Of a stretch of 64,000 bases of DNA, positions 1 to 12,835 are shown in pieces; position 1 is the stretch's first letter, and each line of letters opens with the position of its first letter. Below the pieces are notes generated by a model. The model searched no databases. It was not told where the DNA came from and saw only the letters and a list, made by a program, of their open reading frames with translations. A program made the position numbers and the translations under genes. Source of the stretch: Valencia hispanica (lineage: Eukaryota > Chordata > Actinopteri > Cyprinodontiformes > Valenciidae); assembly GCA_963556495.2 (NCBI GenBank), contig OY747705.1, positions 33,695,298 to 33,759,297 of the forward strand, in the 5' to 3' direction.

Positions 1-46
1 AACCCTGCATAGAATAGACGGTATAGATAATGAATGGATGGATACA
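1..46 (+). repeat. 3' tail of a teleost SINE/LINE, cut by window start
   Basis: The sequence runs from an 'accctgcatagaatagacgg' block into 'aatggatggat'. The same layout (CCTGCA..AGAATGACGGGTA..AATGGATGAATGGAT) closes the SINE tail at 39221-39346. Only the terminal part is inside the window, so the head and family cannot be determined. Confidence 0.45.
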
Positions 47-3000
47 ATAAATTGGTACAATTTTATCATACCCAGAACTACAGCCATCAGGCTTTGTTTT
101 TGCTGTGTTGATTTCAGCAATCCAATCCACATGTGTGATCTTAGAAAAAAGGGTGTAGAAAGAGAGGGACAAAAACCAAAAGGGTGGGGACTTTACGGAA
201 AGAGTGCCTGATAAAGGGATAGAGTAATATTGGATTTTCAAGAGAATCTGATGTATGAATGTGTTTGATTAGAACAGAGGGTGGAGTGGAAAATGGGATA
301 AAGATTTGGGGGAGGAGGAAGAATGTATAACGGAGAGAGACAGAAGGAGAGGCGTGTGAGAAGGGAGGTCTGAACGTAAGGACAGGACAAAAAAAAGAGA
401 AAAAGTCCTTCACAGGAGAGAGGGGGAGCTGGAGTACTGTGACTGAGACAATATTCACACAGAAGCTCCAACTGCCCAAGTTTTTATTCCTTTTCTTTGC
501 CTCCAAGAATGATGTGATGGTTTTATATCAGCTGGGAAATATAAACCGTTAATGCTAAAAGACATCTGTGATGTGCTTCAAGCACCAGTAGTATTTCTTC
601 GGACAGCAACAGAGAATATAAACTTGAGAACTTTCAACCGACTGAAACACGAGCAAGAAAAATGAGTACCTGGTGAAATTCATCATGGTGTATTCCACCA
701 AACACAAAGCTCAAATACAGTTGAAACTATGTATTTAGTTACCAAGTATACAAAAACTATTCACTCACTCTATTACTCACTGTCTGACGTTAAACCAGAC
801 AGAACTTCTCCTGTTGTAGGTTATTTTAGATTATCAAAATTATTTCCATTTGCTAAATGCCTGGTTGGAGATAGGAAAATCTGGGTTTATCTGTTTTGGC
901 TGCTGCCCCAATGACCCGACCTCTGACCAAGTGGAAGATAATGGACAGACACACTACCCACCCCTAAACCAGACAACCAACACACAATAAAATTGTGAAG
1001 GTTCAAACAGGTAATTTAAAGTGCACTAAAAGAAAAAAAAGACAGAGCTGAAAGAAAATGTAATATTTTTTAAATATTTAAAAAGAAAAATTTTGACATC
1101 GCATAAAAAAAAACATTAATATGATCATTTAGACCAAATAAAGAGCCTAAACATGATAAAAATAAACTGAAGCTTCCGTAAACCATTTTTTCACTCCAGA
1201 TTTAAATGACCCAACAGCTTTTGCACATTTCAGGTATTTAGGAAGTTTTCTTCAGAACTAAGAATATGAACTAAATGTTTCTGTTGTGTCCTGGCTCTGG
1301 GAACACAGAATGAACAGGTCTCTGATGACGTGAGGTGAGTAGATTTTTCAACTCTGAGATATAGTTAGGCCTAAAACCATTTGCTTCCAATTAGAGCGAT
1401 ACAATTTGAAAATCATTTCTGTTTCAAACAATCATATTGCACCAATCCTTAAATGACTGCAAAAGCTCCCTGTTTTCCTAGTCTTGGTCAGGACAGGTAA
1501 CAGCATTTGGGATGAGCTGCAGTTGCCACAGTGATTTTTTAAAATACATTTTTAAGACACTTTTGGAATAAGCTACTTAAAATAAAAGTAAGCCTGCACG
1601 ATATCATGTCTCCTGTTTTGAAAGGAAACAATATTTTCTGACAATATTTCAGGATGACTTTATGTCTCAGATGTTTAGCTCCATAACAATGAAGTCTTGA
1701 GAAACAACGCTTGCAATTTTGTTTTTGCTGAATTTTAGAATTAGAAAAACGATTAAGATCTGAGCCAACCAAACACAGTGCCAGCCAGTACCATTGACAT
1801 TTCCAGTCAATAAATAGTCTATGTTATGATCAACTGTCATACACAGTATTGATATTCAGTAATAAAAACAATTCAGTTTTGACATATTGAGTTTATCTCA
1901 TTAAGTGACTTCAGAGTCAACTTCTGCAATGTTATTAACTAGAACTGTAGAACCACTCACAAGGAATCAATGCTACAGCACAGCTTGCAGTTCTAATCAG
2001 TAATAAAATATGTATAATTGAATTTGCATAAAAAAGAAAAGCACAAATTTTAGAAAATACTGTATATATAGATACTTGCAGATGTTTACCATAGAGAGCT
2101 TCAATGAGGGGAGATTTCCTCAAGCTTAACTGAACTCCAACAGTTATCCAGGAAGTTAAGCCTTTGGTCATTTTTAAAAGATACAAATGAGTGCAGTGTT
2201 TGGTTTTTGATAAGCAGTCTTTCTGTCTTATCATGGCCTTTTCCTGCAAGGACCAGATATACCGAAATTGATGGATTGCAGTTAATTTAAGTTTAAGAGT
2301 GTTAAGCTACCCTTCTTCGTTTTCACATGTGTGCAAGATTAATGATAGCTTATCCACCTCCAACTTGGAATTCATAATTTGTCAAGGAATTCATGCTCCA
2401 CTAATTTTCTGATAATGTTATTCACAGCAAGATTGATTAAGTAGCTACAAGAACAAGTCCAGGATTTTTTTGAGTTAATACTAAAACTATGTATATAAGA
2501 CTCAAGAAAACAAGTTTTAAGTTTTATTCAGATAACAAAAGATAAAAATTCCTTTTCATTTGGCATTGCACCATTGTGGCTTAATTTATGAAAAAAAAAA
2601 AACTAATTGTAGGCATCTCAAGAATATGACCTCTTAGGTGTTGTGATTGTGTGGGAGAGGCCAGATAACTCAGTGTTAATCCATCTGAGAGTCATCTGTG
2701 TTTTTCTTTCAATAACCTTTGACCTTTCTCAAGCTTTCTGGTCCCAAATCCACTGCTGTTGAGGAACCAAGGAGGGGAAGGCATTTTCCTCTGGATGTTT
2801 CCTGTGATTTTGAGAGTTCATTTCTAAGCTTCAAGGTCTCAAAGGGCATTTTTTTCCAAACATAGAAGGGTGATCACACTATTCTATTCTGACTGACCAC
2901 TACAGCTTAACTGCAATATTAGCCACAAAAGGAGGAGACCAATTATTGTAAAACACCCAGAGCCAAACAGCACTTGGATCACTTTTAAAGCTTAGGTTTT

Positions 3001-4215
3001 CTATTATACAACAAAGCAAAATATTTGTATGAGGTCACAGGTGTTTGTTTTGAAAAATAACAGCACTGCGAATCTGAAACCAATGCAGACCCACCACACT
3101 GCTTTCAAAGGGAGCTTTAGGGATAAATAAAAAAGGACATGAAGATAATTGAGTGTTAAGCATGTCGGATAGTTAGCAATAGACCCAGAGGCTTTCAAAA
3201 TGACCTTGCTTGACACTTTAAAAGGAGCTGGAGCAGTTGAGCAAGATGAAATCCTGTCTAGAGTCACATCAGGAAGGAAAAGGAGCGGAGGGGTTGTATT
3301 TGGAGTCCAGAGTGAGCAGCTGATGATGGCTTCAGTTTAGATGGCTAAAGTGACCTTGACAACCCACCACTAATGGCCCTGACCCATATTTCTTTTTTTT
3401 TGCATGGAGACAAAAGGTGAAAGAGGATTTGAGAAAGGAGAATGCAAACATGGAAGACAATATCAGCTTTTAGTGCAGGAAAAAATAGAGTTAAACCCAG
3501 AAATAATACTCAGTGTACATCCACCATAGCCCCTACCCTTTTCCTTGTAGATCAGGTGTTAGTTGGCTTATTAGCTAATCAATATTTTTATCCCTACAAC
3601 GATAGAACATACTATTAATTTTATGCATTAAAACACACTAAGATACTTTATCCAGAAAGTAGTTGTCCATGCATAAACTACAGATAATGATGAATATTTT
3701 TGTTCCCCTTCTAACCTTCACTTTTCACAGAAATTCAGCTCATGAGCTTATCTTCATGAACTAAAGGAGATTGTGGACCACCCCAGTTCTTGTGAGCTCT
3801 CCTTCTGAGCAGTGGTCTCTTAAACAAATAAACTCACAGTGATTTAATGATGATTGGTTTTTGGATCGCTTCCACCTCTTATCACACAATCAGACATTCA
3901 GTGGAGTGCTTATGGAGTGCTCAAAACATGTAGCGTGCAAATAGGAATTAGTTATTCTCTTGTTCTCAATGTGGTATGTGCACCAAGTTCTTAGGAACAT
4001 TTTGGAAAAGTTTGCAATGAAATATTGTCATTTTGTATTGGTTAAACCGTCTTACACAGGCCCATGCAGAAATACTTATTTTACATCCACAAGCTCTATA
4101 AAGTAATGTGTGGATAGAGTGGGTGACAAATCAATACAACAGTACATAATTGTGCAATGGAAGGAAGATGACACATGGTTTCATGTTTTTAGCATATAAA
4201 ACTTTAAAAAGCGTT
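47..4215. other. gene-free AT-rich stretch
   Basis: I see no convincing exon, RNA gene or intact mobile element. Reading frames in 141-506 (minus) come from a purine-rich GGAGAGAGA-type tract and look like low-complexity translation. Short A and T runs are common. The stretch could be intergenic or intronic. Confidence 0.5.
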
Positions 4216-4216
4216 G

Positions 4217-4660
4217 CTTGCATATGAATTCAGTCCCTTTTATTGTTACCCTGAAGTAAAACGTCTCCCTTCAGAGGTCACCTAATTAGTACAAAGAGTC
4301 CACCTGAGTGTAATTTAATCTCAGTAGAAAAAGCTTCATCATGAAGACAAAGACAACTCTAGGTAGGTCAGGAATAACATTGTGAAGCTTATCGATATAA
4401 TTTAGATTAAAGCATGTATATTTGTTAAAAAAGCTCCATCAAAGTAAAAAAAATAATTTGTGGCAATATTTGAAAAATGCCTCCTCATCCAGTGTGACTG
4501 ATCTTATGTAAATTTCTAAAGAAAAATTGGCAAAAGAAATCAGTTTGGAAGAGACAAAATAATGAAAAAAAGTTTTAATCACAGTGAAAGGCAGCTTTAC
4601 AAACTTGACAAAATCTGAAAAAGTTCAGACACTATGAATGCTTTTGCAAGGTACTGAAGA
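4217..4660 (+). mobile_element. Tc1-like transposon relic, internally deleted
   Basis: The left end reads 'ttgcatatgaattcagtccc'. It is followed by a block resembling the 5' region of a common fish Tc1-like element (TCACCTAATTAGTAcAAAGAGTCCACCTG). An ATGAAGACAAAGA start matches the usual MKTK transposase start, at about 4341. The frame stops after about 14 codons, and most of the transposase gene is missing. The right end reads 'atgcttttgcaaggtactga', which resembles the terminal repeat of the same family. This is a short deletion derivative, not an active element. The assignment rests on recognised sequence style; TA duplications were not confirmed. Confidence 0.6.
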
Positions 4661-7600
4661 GTTTGCAATTTAATATCTACATTCTTACATTGACCTGACC
4701 AAAGTTTTGTTGTCTTCAAATCTCTTCTTGCTTTAAAATAAAGAAAAAATTAAATGGACAGCAAAACATCATATATTGCCTTGAAAATAAATTGTTTTTG
4801 ATATGCTTCATTGACACCCTTTATAATGACATCAACATGTTTTACGACACATCTCTTTTTATGGCCTTTGCTGTGTAACCAAAAGAGATTTAGAATAACC
4901 TGGAATTTTTAAAGCTTTTTTTTATGTTTTTTTCATCAACTATTTACTTTTTACTAAACAGATTATAACCAAATGGGGAGTAGGATCCTCCAACATGAGC
5001 ATGCAATTTAATAAAGATGGATGCATGCCTTCATGTCCCTCAGCACTGATGATTTTTCTTGTTGATTTTTGCCTTTCTCCCGGGAATACATACAGCATGT
5101 ATTTCAGCACATCTTGGAGACTAACACTTGTAGTGCAGCAAATTGAACTAATGGACTTACTACAAACTGTTTACTTAAATTAATCATCACCCAGGCTTTA
5201 AAGTTTGTGCTGTTAATAGTCAGATGGATATATGTTCACAACACTAGTGAGAACGGGGGACATCTGAAAGAGGCACTATTCATGGCTGAAGTAAAGCCTC
5301 TGCTGTGTTTTCAACACTGTCCTGTAAAGAGATCAGAACACAACCGATGCATTATTCACCTTGGACTACATTTGCAATTCTCATTCATTTTGAATATAAA
5401 ATGTAATCAGTTATTTTAAATAGTGAATCTAGTAACTAATTTCCTCAGGCTAAAGTAGACATTTCAGTTTTAAAATATACTAAATGTGTGCACAAAGATA
5501 AACAGGTGTTGCTTGCAGTAAATATGGAAAAATGCCAAAAATATTCTGCATTAAAAAAAATAAAGATCGGAAGGTTCTGGGGTTCCATTTAAACATTATG
5601 AGGAAATATATTTTAGGATAGGATCCAGGTTCTAGTTAAGGTGCCTTTGGCTTGCAGAAACCAAGACTAAAACAGACAGAAGTAAGTAGAACTTTATCTA
5701 AAAAAATGGTCCTGGTAGGGAGGTAGGACTTTTGGGATGGACCTTGAACTAAAGGTAGATATTTGTTGTGGGAGGAAGCCTTAAATATTTTTCTGGTTTT
5801 ATATACCCAGTGCTTTGTTTTAGTCATCTCCCAGTCTGTATCCATCTGCATGACATATTTTCTGTTAAGTTTAATTCACATGACAGACATTTTGTGATTA
5901 TGTTTACAAACACATATGAATCCAGCCATTCATGCTGAATATCACTTTCTTTTACATAGTTTTCATTCAAATACATTGATAAAAATCAGACAACCTTAGT
6001 GGAAATATTTAATTTAAATTAAACTTTCATGTGTGCATTTTCATTAAGACAGAGAGAGCACCACCCTTATTAAAATTTAATATTTTACAGTGTTTATGTT
6101 CTGAAACAACAATTAAAGACATCACAACTACCTAGAATTTTGTATGATTTACTGATAAGTTTGAATGGAGCACACGTTACAGAATGTATGTGTGGTGGGG
6201 GTTTTTTTTTTTTAAAGACACATCACGTTGCCTTAAATTATTACAGATCTGTGGATTATTATGAACATCCTAGTGAAAAAACAACAGTTTTAATCCAAAT
6301 GTAGAGCAATCTATGTGATCTATGCTTAAAGGCACTCATGATCGGAGGTAGCTTTTTGACCCACATGCAGGGAAACCACTCAGATCAAGGAAAAAACATT
6401 TTAAAGGGTTTAAAGATATGATGATCAGTATCTGGTCCTCGGCAGGGAGGAGAGGGAGTTAGTTCCAAGGAGCAATGGCTGAAGCTAATATTCACATAAA
6501 AGAGGATCTCAAGCTTATTGTTTCTTTTGGATGGAGGTGGCAATGTGGGAGAGGTTTCAGTAAGAAGCTTTCCAGTAGGAGTGATATAGCACAGGTGCAG
6601 ATGAGTTGTACAGAGTGCATGCAGAGGCATAGCAGCTGAGGGAGACAACAATGGATCGAGGAGGTTAGCAAAAAGGTTCTTGCAGAGGACCTGAATGAAG
6701 TTTGGAGAAGAAACTGTCGCTTGAGGGGTCTGAGGTTAGGATCAGGTTGCTCTGAACTTCGGCTCTGGAAATGTGGAGAACAAGAGAAGTTAAAATGCTC
6801 AAAAGGACCTCAGAAAAGCATTTAACATTAGTTATTTGGAACTTTAACCAGTATGGTTAATTATCAGACCTAGACTCTAGATCCAGCTTATCTGGATTTC
6901 TAGTAAATTAGGATGTTAACTGAGGATACTTTAGAAATGTATCCCTTTGAAAAAAGAGTTACTGAAACAGATTGTGATTAAGAAAACAACAATGAAGCAG
7001 ATATAACATGTGGGTCTGTAGTATTAGCATATTTTCAGAGGATTTAGGATATTTCTGCTCTAGTCACATTGGTTAAACCACATCATCCCAGGTTCAGGTC
7101 CAAGCAGTTAGTGACATTTATTTATAATTTAGGTCCGCAAACCACATATCAATATGTTAATGGTGTGTTTATGGCAAAAACAATTAGGTTTAAAGTTGTT
7201 TGGTGGCGACTGGTGACAGAAGCAGAGCATGCAATCAAAGTATGGGGAGGGGTGATTTATGTCGGTAAGGAGAACCTCAACCCAGACAGGAAACGAATAG
7301 TGTTTTTGAGGTCAACATGCCACAAGGCAACACATTAACTCCACACAAACAGCAGCTCCAGAGTGTTTGTTTGTCTTGTAGAAATGTCCAATCACAAAAT
7401 TAAATCAGCCACACCTACTACAGTGGCCTAACAGTAGCCTAAACATGTTACAAACTGTAGCTAGTAGCGCAATGAGCAAATTTTGTTTAGATTCTTCACT
7501 TACATAATGAGATACATGTGTTTCATGATGTTCTGGGGGTCTACCTTCCTGAAATATCAACTTAGAGGTTTTTTAAATAAGTTCTTTAAATAAATGAGGA

Positions 7601-9435
7601 TGAAGTAACATTATATTCCCTCTAATTATAAGTAATTATTTTTATTAGATCAATATTATGGTACAAATTGTTTGTGAAAATGGGTGTATGACTTTTCCAA
7701 TCCCAGTGTACAGCACAGTCTGAACATATTTATCTTTCCTCTCCACCTCATTATAAGTATATTCCGTCCTGTCTTATTCCATTTCAGGGTAGAGCCAGTG
7801 TTGTACGAACACGTCATCAACGCTAGCAGTGAGTAGTGATGCTTTCCAGATTCTGACTGACTCCTGACACACACACACAGACTCCCACATAATTACACCA
7901 CCACAAACTCAGACCATTTTCTGTCGCACATGTACACTAATTTTTATACACATTCTTCAGCCCACACAGAAATGCGCAGCCCAGACTCCCGTGACAAACT
8001 GAGCCAGCAGCAGTGGAAATATGCTGCATATTTTAAAGGCACCCACCGTGTCCTCAAGGAGAAATCTATTTCCAAACTGAGCAACTTGATAGATTTTGAA
8101 AACAGGGTCTAGCCCAACAGTTGTGTTTTGTTTATCAGTGACTGATATGTTCATCCCAAGTTTAGAACTATTCACATACAAGAAAGGCAGAGCTAAATCT
8201 GGGAATAAGATGGAATTTAAACAACACACATAGCAATAGGTGAGCTGAGGGTGATAGTCGGGCTGTGCATGAATAAATAATCTCAACATTGTAGTGACAA
8301 GATACCACTAGCCTTTCATTTTGAATTCACTTTTAACTGAATCTAGAAGAAACCTAATTGACTTTGAGATGAAGTATTATAAAACAAAATCAAGAACTTG
8401 TCATTTATAACTTCTGAAAGCAAACACGGAGATTGATTAAAAATCAAGTTTGAGAAAAAGACATTACAAAATAAAAACTTTAATGAAACCACTATGTTAG
8501 TGATGGTAAAGGAAATTAGTTTTACTTTTATGTACACAGGATGCCAAGTAAAACACAGTGAGACCCCACAGTATTTACAGGACAAAGAACGAGGTCCATC
8601 TGTCCAGCAGTCTCTGGTTTAGCAGCTATTGTGAGCTGCCCTTCACTAATCAAGTATGTCTGTGGATAGGCAGGCTTTTGATCCCGAAACAGGCGTTTAC
8701 AAATTCAGCAGCGTGTGTGGGCCACGGACACAGGCCTGCATGGGCTCACACACACACCCGACACACACACACATTCAAAGTCTGCAGCCATGAAGGCACG
8801 TTCCCACAATAACTGCACAGCACATGCTAGTTGGATCAGTGGTAGCAAAATCAACAGACTGTTAGAATTTTTAAAAGCCTCTTAAAACGTGAACATGGAC
8901 GTTTTGTTATAGTCGGTGTTGAACAAGAGATACGAAAAGGAGAAGAAACAATGAAATAAACAATTAACCTTCGATGTTCATGTCATGTAGCATTCAATCA
9001 GCCTATTCCTGTTCATTGTAATATTTATTGTTTTGGAAAGAGACAGCATGAAACAGCAGTCATGATGTAAAAACCTATACATGAATGACAATTGATAACA
9101 CTGATAGTATTTGATTCATTTTTAAAAGTATATTTCTGTTGACAGTGTGATAATCATCTGCCTCGCAAAGAGTATATTTGTTACCTGAAGATTAACAACT
9201 TAATCCTGGATACATTTTCCAAAATGCCTGATATGTGAAAGAAAAAAACATTTCAGTGTTTATACAAGATAGTAATTTTAGTTTAATAATTTACAAATTA
9301 CAATTTGAGGAAACTGATGACTGAATATATTTGGGTGTTATTGGGAGTCTACATTTCATCACACCATCATTATTATCATCATCATTAAAAGCCACAGTGT
9401 TCTTACAGCAACAAAGCCACTGGAGATGATAAAAG
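4661..9435. other. gene-free AT-rich stretch
   Basis: No coding region or recognisable mobile element was found. A purine-rich patch lies around 6420-6680 and a short CA microsatellite at 8746-8773. Short frames here have no domain-like composition. Confidence 0.5.
8746..8773. repeat. (CA)n microsatellite, imperfect
   Basis: CACACACACACC followed by GACACACACACACA forms a short interrupted dinucleotide repeat. Confidence 0.7.
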
Positions 9436-9444
9436 ACACATATG

Positions 9445-12042
9445 TGGTCCTGGCTGGGGATCGGCCGGCGTGGGGTCTCTGTTGGCTGTGGGGGTCGGCG
9501 CCGGCCGGCATGTGCAGCCGCCTCTCTCTTTTTCTCTGGGCCGATTGTCATCGCCTGTCCCTGTATGGCGTCTTGCCTTGTTTGCAGGTTGGGGTGCCTG
9601 GCTGCTGGTCGCGGCGGCTGGGTGGCGTTTCTGGGCCGGATCAGTCCTTTTTTGCGCTGGACTCGGCTCCTGGGCCTTGGTCTTTGTGCAGGGCGCTGGG
9701 GTTGGGCATTTAGCCGGGTTCGGTCGGACTTGCGGGTGGACTGGCCGGGTGGTGGGCATGCAGGGCAGGTGGGTGGGGCGCTGGGTTTGGTCTCCTGCCG
9801 GGCCGTTGAGCAACAGTGGTCGCTCCACAAGGAATGAAGCTGGTGGATGTCGGCCTGGTGGGTCAGCCGCCCGGCTCATCGGTTTGCTCCTGGTCTGGGC
9901 AGGTATGTCGCCGTGGTTCGGGCAACGGGGGCCTCCAGTGTGCGGGTGGCGCTGGGGGCCTCCTTTGCTGGCGGGGAGGCTGCTGCTGTGTAGCGACAGG
10001 TGCTCTCCCCCTACGAGGGCACTTGGACGGGCGGGAGGGGTGTGCGGGGGGGGACACACACTCCCACTTATAACATTCTCACGCGACACATATGTAGGGA
10101 CTTTGGGGTGGGCACACTTTTCGGCATCCAGAGGGGGAGCGGTTCAATCAGCTTCACCTCTGGTGCCGGTGCCCCCTGTTAAACCACATATAGACACTGA
10201 GGGCTCGGGGGGGGGTGTTGGGGGATGTGTAGCTGCCTTCCCCACATCCCACCCCTCTGTTTTAAATGCACATTATAACAACACGCATCAACACCATACT
10301 CGAGCGGGAGGATGGAGGCTAGGGTTCTTTTCACACCCTACCTGTTGGGGCATCGGTACCTGGACCTGGGAGCATAAAGTGTGTATGGGGTGTGTGAGTG
10401 AGGGTACAGTGTAATTTTTTGGGTGTCTTGGTGAGTCAGTGAGAATGTATGGGTTTAAGAGGGAGGGAACGTATGACTGTGTCTGTATGTCTTTGTCTAC
10501 CTGTCAGGTTGGATCTTGGTCTGCCCCCTTGCCTGGCGCACCTCAGGCCTTACACTTAATGGGGGGCCTATTTCCCCTCCGTCACTCCCCGCCGGTGACG
10601 AGGGCCCCTGCCTGCCGGTGCATCGGTGGTCAATCCGGTTCGGACCTGGTGGCCTAGCCGGGCCTGGGGGGGCCGGTGTGGCGGTCGGCCGATGCGCTGG
10701 GCCGATATCTTCATTTGGTTGGTTGGGGTTGGTTTGCAGGTTTGGGATTGTTGGGTGGTGCCTGCTCGGTGGCTCGGCGGGATGCGGATCCGGCGTCTCT
10801 GCTTGTTTGATCACCTGTTCTGTGCGCACCGTGCGTGGCCGGTTCATTGGCGGGTTGGACCGGCCCTGGCCCTCATTGGATGCCTGGTCTCGGCGCCCTG
10901 CGTTGCGCGGGATCGGGACCCGGGAGCTGGTACAACTTGGTGTCCAGATGCTGGCTGAGCCCGGCCTGGGGATGCTGTCCGTCCCCTGCAGCTATCGGTG
11001 GGGCGCTGGGATGTTGCCGGTGGGGATTGGCCTAGGGGGGAGGCGGCACGTGGCGGCCGCGGCCCCTGCAGTGCCGGGGGCCCCTCGTCGGCCGGTCCCT
11101 TGTCGGGTCCCTGCTGGGGGGTGGGGTGCCCCTGGGCCCCGGCTCTCCCGGTCCATTGACCGGCCCGCGCTGGCGCAGCCGGTTGCCGGCGGGGCCCGTG
11201 GGCTCGTCACTGATGCCCCCCGGGCCCCTACATAGTGGCCGCTGGATGTTCCCCTGGGGTTCTCCTTTGCTCCACTCTTGGGGGATGCGGTCGGCCCCAC
11301 CCGGGTCCGCCTGGGGCTCTGGGGGTCCTTTGGACGTCTTTGCTCTGATCTCCTTCATGTGTGCATCGATTCCTGGGAGACGGATAGATGCCTGCTCACA
11401 CCAGCTATCGAACACTCTTATGGAGAAACCTTATATGCACCAGCATGCTAAGACACACGCATAGATGTGGGGTTTCTGGTGTTTAAGGATATATTCTTGG
11501 GCTGAGGTTATCATTACTAGAGCTTGATTAATCAGTACCATGAGTTTTTCTGTGACATTGTTGTTGTATTTTTATATCTATTTTTGTGTGATGTGGTTGT
11601 GTAATTCTTAGTTCACAATGTTTGTTTTGTTTTGTCGATGTTCCTTTTTCGTGTTTTGTTTTGTTTTTCCCCCTCTCTCTGCCGTCCTGTGGGTATGGAG
11701 GCAGACTTCAATGTCTTCCTGTGTTTTCTTTGTTCCCCTTCCTCTCTTGTATTTTCAACTCACCCTCTCTCTTGACTTTTTGTTTCCTACCTCTCTTCTT
11801 CATCTTCCTTCTTTCTTCTCCTTAATTTTCCGTCTCCGTGTCCATAACATCAGGAAATAAAAAGCCCAACAATTCATAATAAAGATTTTTCACACATATA
11901 TCAAGTGGAGGACTATAGCAAAAGCTGTACTGCTCCGCTTGTGAAAGTGAATCTGTTGGGCTTCTACTTGGTACTCAGACACCAATTCTGAGCTCCACAC
12001 TGCCAAACAGGACACGTTAAAAAAATTAAAAAAAATAAAAAA
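9445..12042 (+). mobile_element. 5'-truncated L1/Tx1-like LINE insertion, G-rich 3' region (copy A)
   Basis: This 2.6-kb segment is bounded by a perfect 9-bp target-site duplication, ACACATATG, at 9436-9444 and 12043-12051. It ends in an A-rich tail (12019-12042). Its first 250 bp align by eye with the C-terminal end of ORF2 in the minus-strand L1-like element at 30300-36150. Parts at 10390-11530 align with copy B at 45709-46941. The sense strand is strikingly G-rich, with runs such as gcggggggggacac near 10044 and gctcgggggggggtg near 10203, and it becomes pyrimidine-rich at 11640-11825. Long open frames inside it (up to 314 codons) reflect few stop codons in GC-rich DNA and are not read as genes. 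Compared with copy B it has about 450 bp extra at 11530-11985; whether that is an insertion here or a deletion in B is unknown. Confidence 0.85.
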
Positions 12043-12164
12043 ACACATATGACAACTAACAGACTCAGAGGCTTCACCAGGTAAAAAAATAAACAGGCAA
12101 CAGTGGCACCAACCAATGCACACAAGTGCTTCTATAACCAGATCAACTCTAATTGTTGTCCAGA

Positions 12165-12290
12165 AATTAAATTGCTATGAAAAAGTATTTGCGCCTTTAT
12201 AGATTTCTACTGACTTTGTGTTTTTGTCTCACTTAAAAGTTTCATACTATCCAACAAAGTTTAATATCAGACAGACAGTGGCAGTTCCTG
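12165..12290 (+). repeat. DNA-transposon terminal fragment (possible)
   Basis: The block 'gaaaaagtatttgcgccttt' followed by a TTTTTGTCTCACTTAAAAGTTTCA stretch resembles the end of a fish DNA-transposon/MITE family starting 'gtGAAAAAGTATTTGCCCCC'. No second end was found. Confidence 0.35.
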
Positions 12291-12537
12291 AGAGGGGGGC
12301 CCAGGCACCCTGAAAGCTTGACACCCCCTGCTGTTATTTTTTTGCTGTAATTATATACTACAATTTGAAATAACCAAAGGCAATGTTTGCTGTGTTTTTT
12401 TGTGAATGTGTCTCTTTAACAGTGTGATGAACCAACCACCTCTGCCAGGTGTAATCCCCCACCCTACCACCATTTTTGCACATGCTGTGAACCTAAATGA
12501 ATTCAGTGGTTCTAGAAACTGGATGGATGTGTTTGGT

Positions 12538-12835
12538 AGAGGCTGCACAGAGGAGCAGTGGTTAGCATTGTTGTCTTATAGCAGAAGGTCTAGGGTTCAA
12601 ATCCCTGCAAATGTTCTACCTGTGCATTTGTGGGTTCTCTCTGGGTGCTCCAGCGTTCCTCCTAACTGTTAGGTTAAATAGTTTCTTTAAATTGTCTTTA
12701 GATGTGTGTGTATAGCTGTTTGTTCTGCGTGTCTCTGCATAGCCCTGTGATGAACTGACATCCTGTCTAGAGCATATCCCACTTCTTGCACAATGACCCT
12801 GCAAGGCTAACCGGTAACAGGCAATGGATGTAATT
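12538..12835 (+). mobile_element. tRNA-headed SINE, degenerate
   Basis: The head carries an A-box-like TGGTTAGCATTG (about 12560) and a B-box-like GGTTCAAATCC (about 12594), as in pol III-transcribed tRNA-derived SINEs. The body follows the usual teleost order: TGTGCATTTGTGGGTTCTCTC, then GTTAGGTTAA, then AAATTGTCTTTAG, then GTGTCTCTGCATAGCCCTGTGATGAACTG, then a GACCCTGC..GGTAACAGGCAATGGATG tail. The tail matches the fragment at 39221-39346. Many substitutions indicate an old, inactive copy. It is not a functional tRNA gene, since no complete cloverleaf is formed. Confidence 0.75.

Noticed and set aside
141..506. 121-codon minus-strand frame rich in Phe, Pro, Ser
   Set aside because: Opposite strand of a purine-rich tract, with no domain, and overlapped by a second open frame.
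9470..10414. 314-codon plus-strand frame, with overlapping long frames at 10516-11235 and 9403-10089 (minus)
   Set aside because: All six frames are long here because the L1-type 3' region is GC-rich and stop-poor. The frames overlap one another on both strands and show no domain.
11618..11860. Phe/Ser/Leu-rich membrane-protein-like frame
   Set aside because: Pyrimidine-rich part of the L1-type 3' UTR; hydrophobicity comes from T-rich codons.
12538..12640. tRNA gene candidate (A and B boxes)
   Set aside because: The boxes belong to a tRNA-derived SINE; acceptor and anticodon stems do not pair and the body continues into the SINE tail.
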